Assembly (NCBI GenBank): GCA_003646935.1
Contig: QMLW01000166.1
Span: forward strand, 1-5,510
Length of the DNA: 5,510 bases
DNA from: Deltaproteobacteria bacterium
GTDB taxonomy: Bacteria; Desulfobacterota; DSM-4660; Desulfatiglandales; B25-G16
Reading direction: 5' to 3'
This document shows positions 1 to 5,510 of this stretch, piece after piece (the stretch's first letter is position 1; each line of letters begins with the position of its first letter). The notes below the pieces were generated by a model. The model saw nothing but the letters and a program-made list of their open reading frames with translations, was not told where the DNA came from and ran no database searches. The translations under genes and the position numbers were made by a program.

Positions 1-1143
1 ATTGCCTTTCCCGTGCAGCAAGCGGACAAGGGTATACAGTCATACTTCAAGGATATGACCTCCGCTATCATAAACTGCGACAACAACTCAGGCGATGGCA
101 CCAAGGAGATATTTCTGGGCATAAGAACTAAAACCCCGAAGCTATACATCTCAACGGAACCCGGGGTGAAGGGTAAGGGCAACAATTTCAAAAACCTCTT
201 TCAGAAAATCCTCGATCTCGAGGCGCAAGGTGTGGTGGTCGTTGATGCTGACCTGAAGAGTATCACGCCGGAGTGGATACGGCATTTGGGGGAGCCCCTG
301 TTTCAGGATTTTGGCTATGTTGCACCCCTGTATGTCCGCCATAAGTACGATGGCACCATCACCAACTCGATCGCCTATCCGCTGACGCGTTCGCTATATG
401 GCAGAAGGGTGAGGCAGCCCATCGGCGGCGATTTTGGTTTTTGTGGAAAATTGGCCGAGATCTATCTCGAGAGCGATACTTGGTCGGATGCCGTGGCCAA
501 CTTCGGCATCGATATATGGATGACCACCATTGCCATGAACGCAAACATCCCCATATGCCAGGCCTTTATGGGGAGGCCCAAGATCCATCGCGCTAAGGAT
601 CCCGGCGCGGATCTGGGGCCTATGTTTCGCCAGGTGATAGGGACCATATTCGATATGATGGTAAAGTTTTTCCCATTCTGGAGCAAGGTGAAATGGAGTA
701 AACCCACAGCAATCTACGGCTTTGGCCTTGGTGAGACGGAGATGCCTCCGCCGGTGAAGGTGAACCAGAAGCTTCTGTTCGACAAATTCCAGGATGGCTT
801 CAACCGCTATGGCGATCTTTGGAACAGGATACTGCAAAAGGAGACGGATAATAAACTCCAGGAGATAAGGGATATGGATGGGGATCGATTCGAATTCCCG
901 GTCCATCTGTGGATCAATGTCCTGATCGATTTTGCCGTGGCGTACCGGGATCAGGTATGGGAGCTGGCTGAGCTTTTGGATTCCCTCATCCCTATATATC
1001 TGGGCAAGACCCTTTCCTTTGTAAAGAAGACCGAGAGGATGTCCGTGAAGGAAGCTGAGGAATTTATCGAGGAAGAATGTGTTCAATTTGAGGGAACAAA
1101 GGGCCTATTGCTGAAGCGTTGGAATGCCAAGACCCATCAATAG
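1..1143 (+). CDS. GT-A glycosyltransferase, GT81/GT78-like (glucosyl-3-phosphoglycerate or mannosylglycerate synthase-like), 5' end missing
   Basis: The reading frame is open from the first base, so the gene starts outside the window; the GTG at 13 is internal. About 380 C-terminal residues are present. Counting from base 1, the N-terminal half shows a retaining GT-A fold: the nucleotide-binding DNNSGDGT (27-34), GVKGKGNN (55-62), matching the GKG loop of GpgS-type enzymes, and VVVVDADL (78-85), whose DAD (82-84) should bind the metal of the sugar nucleotide. RQPIGGDFGF (138-147), FGIDIWMTT (168-176) and GRPKIHRAKDP (191-201) follow; the His in the last could complete the metal site, as in GT81 and GT78 enzymes. 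Roughly 170 helical residues follow. Only the beginning of the fold, perhaps 20-40 residues, seems to be missing. A cytoplasmic enzyme making a glucosyl- or mannosyl-glycerate type solute is a reasonable guess, but donor and acceptor cannot be read from the sequence. The fold is fairly certain; the reaction is not. Confidence 0.8.
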   Translation: MAFPVQQADKGIQSYFKDMTSAIINCDNNSGDGTKEIFLGIRTKTPKLYISTEPGVKGKGNNFKNLFQKILDLEAQGVVVVDADLKSITPEWIRHLGEPLFQDFGYVAPLYVRHKYDGTITNSIAYPLTRSLYGRRVRQPIGGDFGFCGKLAEIYLESDTWSDAVANFGIDIWMTTIAMNANIPICQAFMGRPKIHRAKDPGADLGPMFRQVIGTIFDMMVKFFPFWSKVKWSKPTAIYGFGLGETEMPPPVKVNQKLLFDKFQDGFNRYGDLWNRILQKETDNKLQEIRDMDGDRFEFPVHLWINVLIDFAVAYRDQVWELAELLDSLIPIYLGKTLSFVKKTERMSVKEAEEFIEEECVQFEGTKGLLLKRWNAKTHQ

Positions 1144-1168
1144 AACCCTTTTTGATCACTTTATTCGT

Positions 1169-1174
1169 AGGAGA
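1169..1174 (+). promoter_or_regulatory. Ribosome binding site of the receiver gene
   Basis: AGGAGA lies 7 nt before the ATG at 1182. It fixes that start against the out-of-frame ATG at 1175, which has no room for a binding site. Confidence 0.75.
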
Positions 1175-1181
1175 ATGACTC

Positions 1182-1544
1182 ATGGCCAAGATATTAGTTG
1201 TCGATGATGAGGAGCACATCAGGCTACTCTACTCAGAGGAGTTGAGTGAGGCCGGATATGAGGTCATTACGGCCGCAGATGGCTTTAAGCTGATAGAGCG
1301 GATAGAAGAGGAAAAGCCCGATCTGGTAGTGTTGGATATCAAGATGATTGATTATAACGGGCTGGATCTCTTGCAGGAGATCAGAAACAAATTCTACGAC
1401 TTGCCGGTGATTCTCTGTACCGCCTATGACACCTACAAGGAAGATATCAAGGCCATTGCCGCGGATTTTTATGTGATTAAATCCTTTGACTTAACAGAGC
1501 TCAAGAAGAAAATTGCCAGAGCACTGGAGACAACCATCCCATAA
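1182..1544 (+). CDS. Stand-alone response regulator receiver (CheY/Spo0F-like)
   Basis: The 120-residue protein is a single phospho-receiver domain with no output domain. The acidic pair D8/D9 should bind Mg2+, D52 in VVLDIKM is the expected phosphorylated residue, T80 in LCTAYD is the switch Thr, and K100 is the conserved lysine. The residue after that lysine is S101, not the usual proline (IKSFDLTEL). The domain is complete, so this is a natural single-domain regulator acting through protein-protein contacts or a phosphorelay, not a truncated transcription factor. It begins 38 bp after the glycosyltransferase stop on the same strand and is probably co-transcribed with it. No histidine kinase is visible here, so its partner is unknown. 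Receiver identity is essentially certain; the physiological role is unassigned. Confidence 0.95.
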   Translation: MAKILVVDDEEHIRLLYSEELSEAGYEVITAADGFKLIERIEEEKPDLVVLDIKMIDYNGLDLLQEIRNKFYDLPVILCTAYDTYKEDIKAIAADFYVIKSFDLTELKKKIARALETTIP

Positions 1545-1556
1545 GCCCGCCCAAGA

Positions 1557-2633
1557 TCATGTTTCCACGGTCAGCATAAGGTAAATGCCCAGGAGTGAGA
1601 AGAGGAGGTTTGCGAGCCACGCACCCAACACAGGAGGCAGGGCTCCGGAAAGTGCCAATGATCGAGACAGGCCAAATGTGAGCAGGTAAAGAAAGCTGAT
1701 ACCTATCGCGATGGTGATGCTCAAGGGAATTCCGCCCTTTCTCCTCCTGAAGGCAAGGGGAAATCCCACCAATGTCAGCACCAGTGAGATAAAGGGAAAG
1801 GCCATCTTGGTATGAAGCTCCACCTCAGATCTGGTTGAATCATATCCCTCCTGCCTGATCTTTCTCGTATAGTCACGAAGCGCCCAGAAGCTCATCTCCT
1901 CTAATGACTTCATGGTCCTCTCGAAATTCTCGGGTGTTTCAGGAAGATTTACGAGATGGGACTCGAACCTCATTGAGTTCCGCGATCCATCGGCATGTAT
2001 TTCTTGGACAAGGCCGTTTTTAAGAAGCCAGCCTTCATTCGTCCATTGCGCCTTTTCGGCATCGATCCTCTTGCGGAGGGTAAAATCCTTGTCGAAGAAA
2101 AAGATGGAGAGCCCCTCTATAGTCCTCTTTCTGCCGTCATAGGTGCGGATCTGATAGATGGAATCCTCTCCCCTGTACCAGAGGTGAGATAACTTATAGG
2201 CCCCTTGGGTGCTCCTTTTCTCGACCAGCGTGCTCCAGATATAGTTGGCCTTTGAGCTGGTTACGGGAACAAAGGATTCTGCTAGAAAAAAGGATCCTAT
2301 TCCGATGAGCAGCGAGATGCCTACCAAGGGATAGGCAATGTTAAACAAACTGAGGCCGGAGTTCTTCAGGGCCAGTATCTCGTTGTGTTTATTCATGATG
2401 CCCAGCATGAGCATCACGGAGATGAGCACCGCGATAGGTATCATCTGTTGAAGGATGAAGGGGGACTCATAGATGAAATATGAAAGTGCAACCTTTAATG
2501 AAACACCTGCTTCGAGGAACTTATCGATCTTGCCGAAAAAATCGATCACGAGGTAGATTATGAGAAAGGCAAGAAGAGAGATAAAAAACAGCGTGAAGAA
2601 CTCTCTGTAGAAGTAGCGTGTGATTATTTTCAT
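1557..2633 (-). CDS. lptG: LPS export ABC transporter permease LptG (YjgP/YjgQ family)
   Basis: The 358-residue inner-membrane protein matches the usual LptG length of about 360. In the known system LptG pairs with LptF and the ATPase LptB to extract lipopolysaccharide from the inner membrane and pass it to LptC and LptA. Three membrane segments lie near residues 10-34, 55-80 and 97-120, then a soluble periplasmic beta-jellyroll region at about 125-270, then three more segments near 276-296, 301-325 and 330-355. NKHNEILALKNSGLS (81-95) is the cytoplasmic coupling helix that contacts LptB. The IDKFLEAG stretch after the first helix points to LptG more than LptF. The gene starts 7 bp after the thrC stop with only a weak GAAG or AAGAAAAG as binding site, which suggests translational coupling. 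No lptF is adjacent: the gene before it is thrC and the one after it converges from the other strand. Confidence 0.93.
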   Translation of the reverse strand: MKIITRYFYREFFTLFFISLLAFLIIYLVIDFFGKIDKFLEAGVSLKVALSYFIYESPFILQQMIPIAVLISVMLMLGIMNKHNEILALKNSGLSLFNIAYPLVGISLLIGIGSFFLAESFVPVTSSKANYIWSTLVEKRSTQGAYKLSHLWYRGEDSIYQIRTYDGRKRTIEGLSIFFFDKDFTLRKRIDAEKAQWTNEGWLLKNGLVQEIHADGSRNSMRFESHLVNLPETPENFERTMKSLEEMSFWALRDYTRKIRQEGYDSTRSEVELHTKMAFPFISLVLTLVGFPLAFRRRKGGIPLSITIAIGISFLYLLTFGLSRSLALSGALPPVLGAWLANLLFSLLGIYLMLTVET

Positions 2634-2640
2634 CTTCAGT

Positions 2641-4143
2641 TTATCTTTTCTTCAGATCCACTATCCGCGCGATCTCGGCGACGATTTCATGAATGAAGGC
2701 TTCTCGATCCTTTCCCCTCGTTGGAGTGCCAGTTTCAAGTATCTTTCCCATCCCCTTGGGCTTGACATGGATAGGAATGTTTCGAAACTCTCTTCTCGGC
2801 TTGACCTTATATTCAGGAGGGAATTGATCGGTAAGATACATCTCCTGGAACGAGGAGAACTTAAGCACATGAGCCGTTGCTGCGAGCACGCCGATCTCCC
2901 CTTCAGGAACAAGGCCCTGCCCAATGGCCTTTATAAAGCCGGCCATAGACTCCCCTCCCTGGGTACAGGATATGTTGCCATTCTTGTTCGCCACTATCAT
3001 TGCATCCATTATCTCCTGCTCGGATACCTCAAGGAAGAAGATCTTTTTTCTCTCGGCTGCCTCATTATAATCCCTTACCAGCTCAATAACCCGCGGCATG
3101 GACACGGGATTACCGATCATGGCCGCCTGAGCCACACTCGGACTTACCTCGACAGGTGCAAACTGTCTTTGAGACGTGTCATCCTCGAGGTAGTAGCGGT
3201 AAACGGGGTTTGCGTGTTCCGACTGGACACCGACGATCGTGGGTAGCTCGGCGATGAGGTTGGCGGCAAGAAATTTCAGGAATCCGCTGATAATGGCGGT
3301 AATATTCCCGGCATTGCCGATGGGAACAACGATGACCTTATCGCCTACCCGATAATCGAAGTTCTGGGCGATTTCAAAGGAATAGGATTCCTGACCGAGG
3401 ATCCTCCAGCTATTCTTGGAGTTTAACAGGGCCACGGGATAGGTCTCGCTCAAGGTCTCCACCACCTTCATGCAGTCATCAAAGACCCCGGGCATCTCCA
3501 GCACGGTTGCCCCGCTTCCAAGGGGCTGCGAGAGCTGCTGCGCAGTGACCTTGCCCTCTGGGAGAAGCACGGCGGATTTCAGGAGATCGGTGAGGTACGC
3601 GGCATAGAGTGCGGCCGAGGCCGAGGTATCGCCGGTAGAGGCACATATGGTGAGAAGATCCCCTATGCCCTTGCTCTTGGCCAAATAGTTCAAGAAGCTC
3701 AGCGCACAGGCCATTCCCCTGTCCTTAAAGGAAAGACTGGGGTTCAGTCCCTCGTTCTTGAAGTAGAACGGACGCCCAACTGCCCCCTCCAATTGGTCGT
3801 TTGCCATTACCATGGGGGTGTGTGCTTCTCCCAGGTATACGATGAACTCCAGGGGGATGATGGGGGCAATGAACTCATAGTATCGAAAGATACCCTTCAG
3901 GGGGTTGACGTTCAGCATCCTCCTGAAATCGAAGATCCTTCTCCAGAGGGCGCCATCCCTGGCGGGCAATGCAGGGGCTGATTGATGGGAAAGCATCAGT
4001 ATGCCGCCACACGAGGGGCAGGTATAGAGGAGATGGTCAATATCGAACTCGTCTCTGCACATGAGGCACCGGTACAGCATGCTACCTGAGGGCTCGGGTA
4101 TGAGATAGTTTCTGATGTCTTCTGGAAACTCAGCAAGTTTCAT
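2641..4143 (-). CDS. thrC: Threonine synthase with N-terminal zinc ribbon
   Basis: This PLP enzyme converts O-phosphohomoserine to threonine, the last step of threonine synthesis, in the cytoplasm. In the 500-residue product, C26-x2-C29 and C42-x2-C45 form a zinc-ribbon-like knuckle. SFKDRG (138-143) carries the PLP lysine K140, ASTGDTSAS (168-176) is the substrate loop, and IGNAGN (275-280) should hold the PLP phosphate. TAHVLKF (423-429) lies near the C-terminus, followed by a roughly 70-residue tail that I cannot assign. The frame opens earlier, at an ATG at 4176, but that start would overlap pcm by 23 bp. The ATG at 4143 has AGGGGG six bases upstream and its product begins MKLAEFPED, so I prefer it. 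The gene sits 10 bp after pcm and 7 bp before lptG in an apparent operon. Cysteate synthase and other fold-II PLP enzymes are relatives, but the motif set favours threonine synthase. Confidence 0.92.
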   Translation of the reverse strand: MKLAEFPEDIRNYLIPEPSGSMLYRCLMCRDEFDIDHLLYTCPSCGGILMLSHQSAPALPARDGALWRRIFDFRRMLNVNPLKGIFRYYEFIAPIIPLEFIVYLGEAHTPMVMANDQLEGAVGRPFYFKNEGLNPSLSFKDRGMACALSFLNYLAKSKGIGDLLTICASTGDTSASAALYAAYLTDLLKSAVLLPEGKVTAQQLSQPLGSGATVLEMPGVFDDCMKVVETLSETYPVALLNSKNSWRILGQESYSFEIAQNFDYRVGDKVIVVPIGNAGNITAIISGFLKFLAANLIAELPTIVGVQSEHANPVYRYYLEDDTSQRQFAPVEVSPSVAQAAMIGNPVSMPRVIELVRDYNEAAERKKIFFLEVSEQEIMDAMIVANKNGNISCTQGGESMAGFIKAIGQGLVPEGEIGVLAATAHVLKFSSFQEMYLTDQFPPEYKVKPRREFRNIPIHVKPKGMGKILETGTPTRGKDREAFIHEIVAEIARIVDLKKR

Positions 4144-4149
4144 GTATTG

Positions 4150-4155
4150 CCCCCT
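4150..4155 (-). promoter_or_regulatory. Ribosome binding site of thrC, overlapping the pcm stop codon
   Basis: On the - strand AGGGGG runs through the last two bases of the pcm TAG stop, 6 nt before the ATG at 4143. It decides the thrC start, and terminating ribosomes on pcm would cover it, so the two genes are probably translationally coupled. Confidence 0.7.
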
Positions 4156-4807
4156 AATCCGCCCACCCGTGGACACCGATGAGGTTCACGAAACGACATC
4201 CTCCCATATTCTCCTGCTTGAGGTCTTCGCCTTTCCTGGTAACCTTTATCAATTCCTGGGTGTATCTGTCGCCGACGGGTATGATCATTCGCCCGTTATC
4301 GGCGAGCTGATCGATGATTGGTTGGGGTATACGTGGGGCACCAGCCGTTACCATAATCGCGTCGAAGGGTGCGTATTCCTTCCAGCCTAAGGTACCATCA
4401 AAGGCCTTGAACAGGATGTTATCATATCCAAGCTGAGCTAAGAGTTTTCTGGCATGTACCAGGAGGGATTTGATCCTCTCTATGGTGTATACCCTGCTCG
4501 ATAGTTCGGCCAGAATCGCCGTCTGATAGCCGGAACCCGTGCCTATCTCAAGGGTATTCTCCTTTCCTTTAAGCTCAAGGGCCTCTGTCATGAGCGCTAC
4601 AATGTAAGGCTGCGAGATGGTTTGCTTCTCTCCTATGGGCACCGGATGATCGTTGTATGCCTCCCCGGCCAGAGCCTCCTCGATGAAGCGATGCCTCGGG
4701 ATTTTGCCCATGGCCTGGAGCACCCTTTCGTCTGTGATACCCCGGGCGATCAACTGATTCTTTACCATCCTCTCACGCGCGAGTTTAAAATCATGGTTGT
4801 GCGACAT
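4154..4807 (-). CDS. pcm: Protein-L-isoaspartate O-methyltransferase
   Basis: This cytoplasmic repair enzyme uses S-adenosylmethionine to methylate isoaspartyl residues in aged proteins, starting their return to aspartate. The 217-residue product has the usual family length. [15 protein letters not shown] (10-24) is the typical N-terminal helix. [12 protein letters not shown] (60-71) holds the active-site Thr/Ser region, [12 protein letters not shown] (86-97) is SAM motif I, and E110 in VYTIER should bind the ribose. [10 protein letters not shown] (148-157) and [10 protein letters not shown] (171-180) are motifs II and III, and the C-terminus [10 protein letters not shown] is typical of the family. 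The frame is open back to a GTG at 4870 and an ATG at 4858, but neither has a binding site. The ATG at 4807 has AGGG six bases upstream and gives [13 protein letters not shown], as in known Pcm proteins. It is the first gene of the pcm-thrC-lptG cluster. The frequent partner surE is absent. Confidence 0.95.
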   Translation of the reverse strand: MSHNHDFKLARERMVKNQLIARGITDERVLQAMGKIPRHRFIEEALAGEAYNDHPVPIGEKQTISQPYIVALMTEALELKGKENTLEIGTGSGYQTAILAELSSRVYTIERIKSLLVHARKLLAQLGYDNILFKAFDGTLGWKEYAPFDAIMVTAGAPRIPQPIIDQLADNGRMIIPVGDRYTQELIKVTRKGEDLKQENMGGCRFVNLIGVHGWAD

Positions 4808-5091
4808 GAGATGCCCTAGCCCCTTTAGCTTTGTTTGAATCAGGAATGTGAGGTCCATACCACGAAACACGGTTGAAGACTACCAGCTCATCTCCCACAA
4901 CGCACGCGCCGCTGAACTGACTTGAGCCCGTTGATATGGATTCGATAGTTATCCTCAGGTCTTAAGCACTACGTCATGCTGTGGGCGCTCCTATAGCGCG
5001 ACTTGTTGAAAATACAAGAATGCCCAGCGTATATGTCATATATATTAGCCTTCATCAAATGAACCCTTGCTATAGGTCTGGGCCAGGGAGT

Positions 5092-5113
5092 ATTGGATGA
5101 TTGGAGCATTGGA
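5092..5113 (+). repeat. Three tandem copies of an 8-bp ATTGGA-containing unit
   Basis: ATTGGA begins at 5092, 5100 and 5108, exactly 8 bp apart, with variable last two bases (TG, GC, then AA). The array is short but exact in its 6-bp core and lies in the non-coding spacer. It may be the seed or the remnant of a longer minisatellite. Confidence 0.6.
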
Positions 5114-5138
5114 AACCATAGTAGCGGATACCCTTCAT

Positions 5139-5158
5139 AAAAAGGTTCATGGTAAACC
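5139..5158 (-). terminator. Weak intrinsic-terminator-like hairpin for the liv transcript
   Basis: Read on the - strand, GGTTT-ACCAT-GAACC (four pairs plus a U-G wobble) is followed directly by five T residues. It lies about 150 bp after the stop of the ABC ATPase gene and points the right way to end that transcript. The stem is short and AU-rich, so it may be inefficient or accidental. Confidence 0.3.
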
Positions 5159-5305
5159 GTTTTGGTGCGGCCTTCCTGGCTTTCAAAACCTTCCTTCAAT
5201 TTAAGGCCATTACTCCACTGCTCCGAGAATCCCATGACCTTAGTACAGGTAGTTTCCTTCCAGAGGTTCCATAAAAAGCCACGTTCTCTGGGCGCTGATT
5301 CTTTT

Positions 5306-5510
5306 CTACTCCTCCCCAAGGTAGGCCTTTATCACCTTCTGATCGTTTTTTATCTCTTCCGGCAGTCCTTCTGCGATCTTGGATGCGAAATCCAGCACCG
5401 CCACTCTGTGGGAGATATCCATCACCACATCCATGTCGTGTTCAACAAGCACGATGGGTATCCTTTTGAGTTCATAGATATCGAGGATAAACCTCGCCAT
5501 GTCCTCTTTC
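5306..5510 (-). CDS. livG: Branched-chain amino-acid ABC transporter ATP-binding protein (LivG-type), C-terminal fragment
   Basis: Only the last 67 codons lie in the window; the frame is open to its edge, so the ATG at 5500 is internal. The fragment begins KEDMARFILDIYEL and contains IVLVEHDMDVVMDIS, the region of the H-loop histidine after the Walker B segment of ABC ATPases. HRVAVLDFASKIAEG, then PEEIKND, then the terminal KAYLGEE follow; these are the usual end of LivG-type subunits. In that family the ATPase works with LivH/LivM permeases, LivF and a periplasmic binding protein to import leucine, isoleucine and valine or related compounds. The EHDM-DVVMDIS wording favours LivG over LivF. 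Walker A and the signature motif are outside the window, and substrate specificity cannot be judged. No livF follows within the window. It is separated from pcm by about 500 bp and is likely a different operon. Confidence 0.85.
   Translation of the reverse strand, partial: KEDMARFILDIYELKRIPIVLVEHDMDVVMDISHRVAVLDFASKIAEGLPEEIKNDQKVIKAYLGEE

Larger units (their letters stand above)
4808..5305. other. 498-bp intergenic region between the liv gene and pcm, with short palindromes and repeats
   Basis: No frame here looks like a real gene. Short inverted repeats cluster at 4985-4999 (GCGCT/AGCGC), 5002-5018 (CTTGT/ACAAG), 5030-5042 (TATATG-T-CATATA), 5051-5063 (TTCAT/ATGAA) and 5169-5208 (GGCCTT/AAGGCC with a 28-nt loop). 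The hexamer CTATAG occurs at 4991-4996 and 5070-5075. The AT-rich stretch 5028-5058 reads on the - strand as a possible promoter for pcm: TTGATG at 5058-5053, then TATACG at 5033-5028, with a long 19-nt spacing. The same DNA reads on the + strand as TTGAAA, 18 nt, TATATG. Neither is convincing. The block from about 4980 to 5210 may be a decayed repeat or small mobile element. No signature of tRNA, riboswitch or integrase was found. Confidence 0.6.

Noticed and set aside
394..1086. 230-codon - strand frame opposite the glycosyltransferase
   Set aside because: It lies wholly opposite a gene with clear GT-A motifs and has no domain of its own; a typical antisense shadow.
2620..3246. 208-codon + strand frame opposite the thrC 3' end
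   Set aside because: The opposite strand carries a full threonine synthase with catalytic motifs; this frame has no recognisable domain or binding site.
4791..4961. Open - strand frame of 56 codons just upstream of and overlapping the pcm start, with a locally protein-like stretch ([13 protein letters not shown])
   Set aside because: It has no ATG and no ribosome binding site before its only GTG (4898), and a frame of this length is expected by chance. It could be the remnant of a gene once before pcm, but nothing recognisable supports that.
4869..4990. Possible tRNA or riboswitch in the pcm leader
   Set aside because: No T-arm consensus, no acceptor stem pairing and no known aptamer core could be found on either strand.
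5149..5274. 41-codon + strand frame starting with ATG in the spacer
   Set aside because: No binding site, no recognisable motif, and stop codons lie close upstream; it is antisense to the probable liv transcript end.
5281..5305. Hairpin GCCCA/TGGC followed by five T residues directly after the LivG-type stop on the - strand
   Set aside because: The stem has four pairs with a bulge; too weak to call a terminator when a slightly better candidate lies at 5139-5158.
4969..5319. 116-codon open frame on the - strand of the spacer, overlapping the end of the LivG-type gene
   Set aside because: It opens with TTG and no binding site. Its composition is unlike a folded protein (many Trp, Pro and Ser in low-similarity order), it runs through the repeats, and I recognise no domain. 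Probably accidental, though a decayed coding sequence cannot be excluded.

Overview
The window looks like ordinary chromosomal DNA from a Gram-negative bacterium. The clearest sign is LptG, a permease for lipopolysaccharide export. The protein styles (LptG with an 'IDKFLEAG' N-terminus, threonine synthase with a zinc ribbon, LivG-like ATPase) fit Desulfobacterota/Deltaproteobacteria best. That assignment is inferred from remembered family resemblance, not from a search. Base composition and codon use look even across the genes, and I see no integrase, transposase, CRISPR array or tRNA.

Layout: on the + strand, positions 1-1143 hold the 3' part of a retaining GT-A glycosyltransferase resembling glucosyl-3-phosphoglycerate or mannosylglycerate synthases. 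It is followed 38 bp later by a stand-alone phospho-receiver protein (1182-1544). A converging - strand cluster ends 12 bp beyond the receiver. Read in its direction of transcription it is pcm (protein-L-isoaspartate O-methyltransferase, 4807-4154), thrC (threonine synthase, 4143-2641) and lptG (2633-1557), with gaps of only 10 and 7 bp. This is almost certainly one transcript. Upstream, on the same strand, is the 3' end of a LivG-type branched-chain amino-acid ABC transporter ATPase (5510-5306, cut by the window edge).

The only long stretch without a convincing gene is 4808-5305, between the liv gene and pcm. It holds several short inverted repeats, three copies of an 8-bp unit, a weak terminator-like hairpin for the liv transcript, and AT-rich promoter-like sequence. 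Its open frames look accidental.

The genes do not form one pathway: protein repair, threonine synthesis and envelope assembly share an operon, while the glycosyltransferase and receiver form a separate unit. I found no convincing new biological system. The items most worth a second look are the glycosyltransferase-receiver pair, the placement of lptG apart from lptF behind thrC, and the repeat-rich spacer at 4980-5210.
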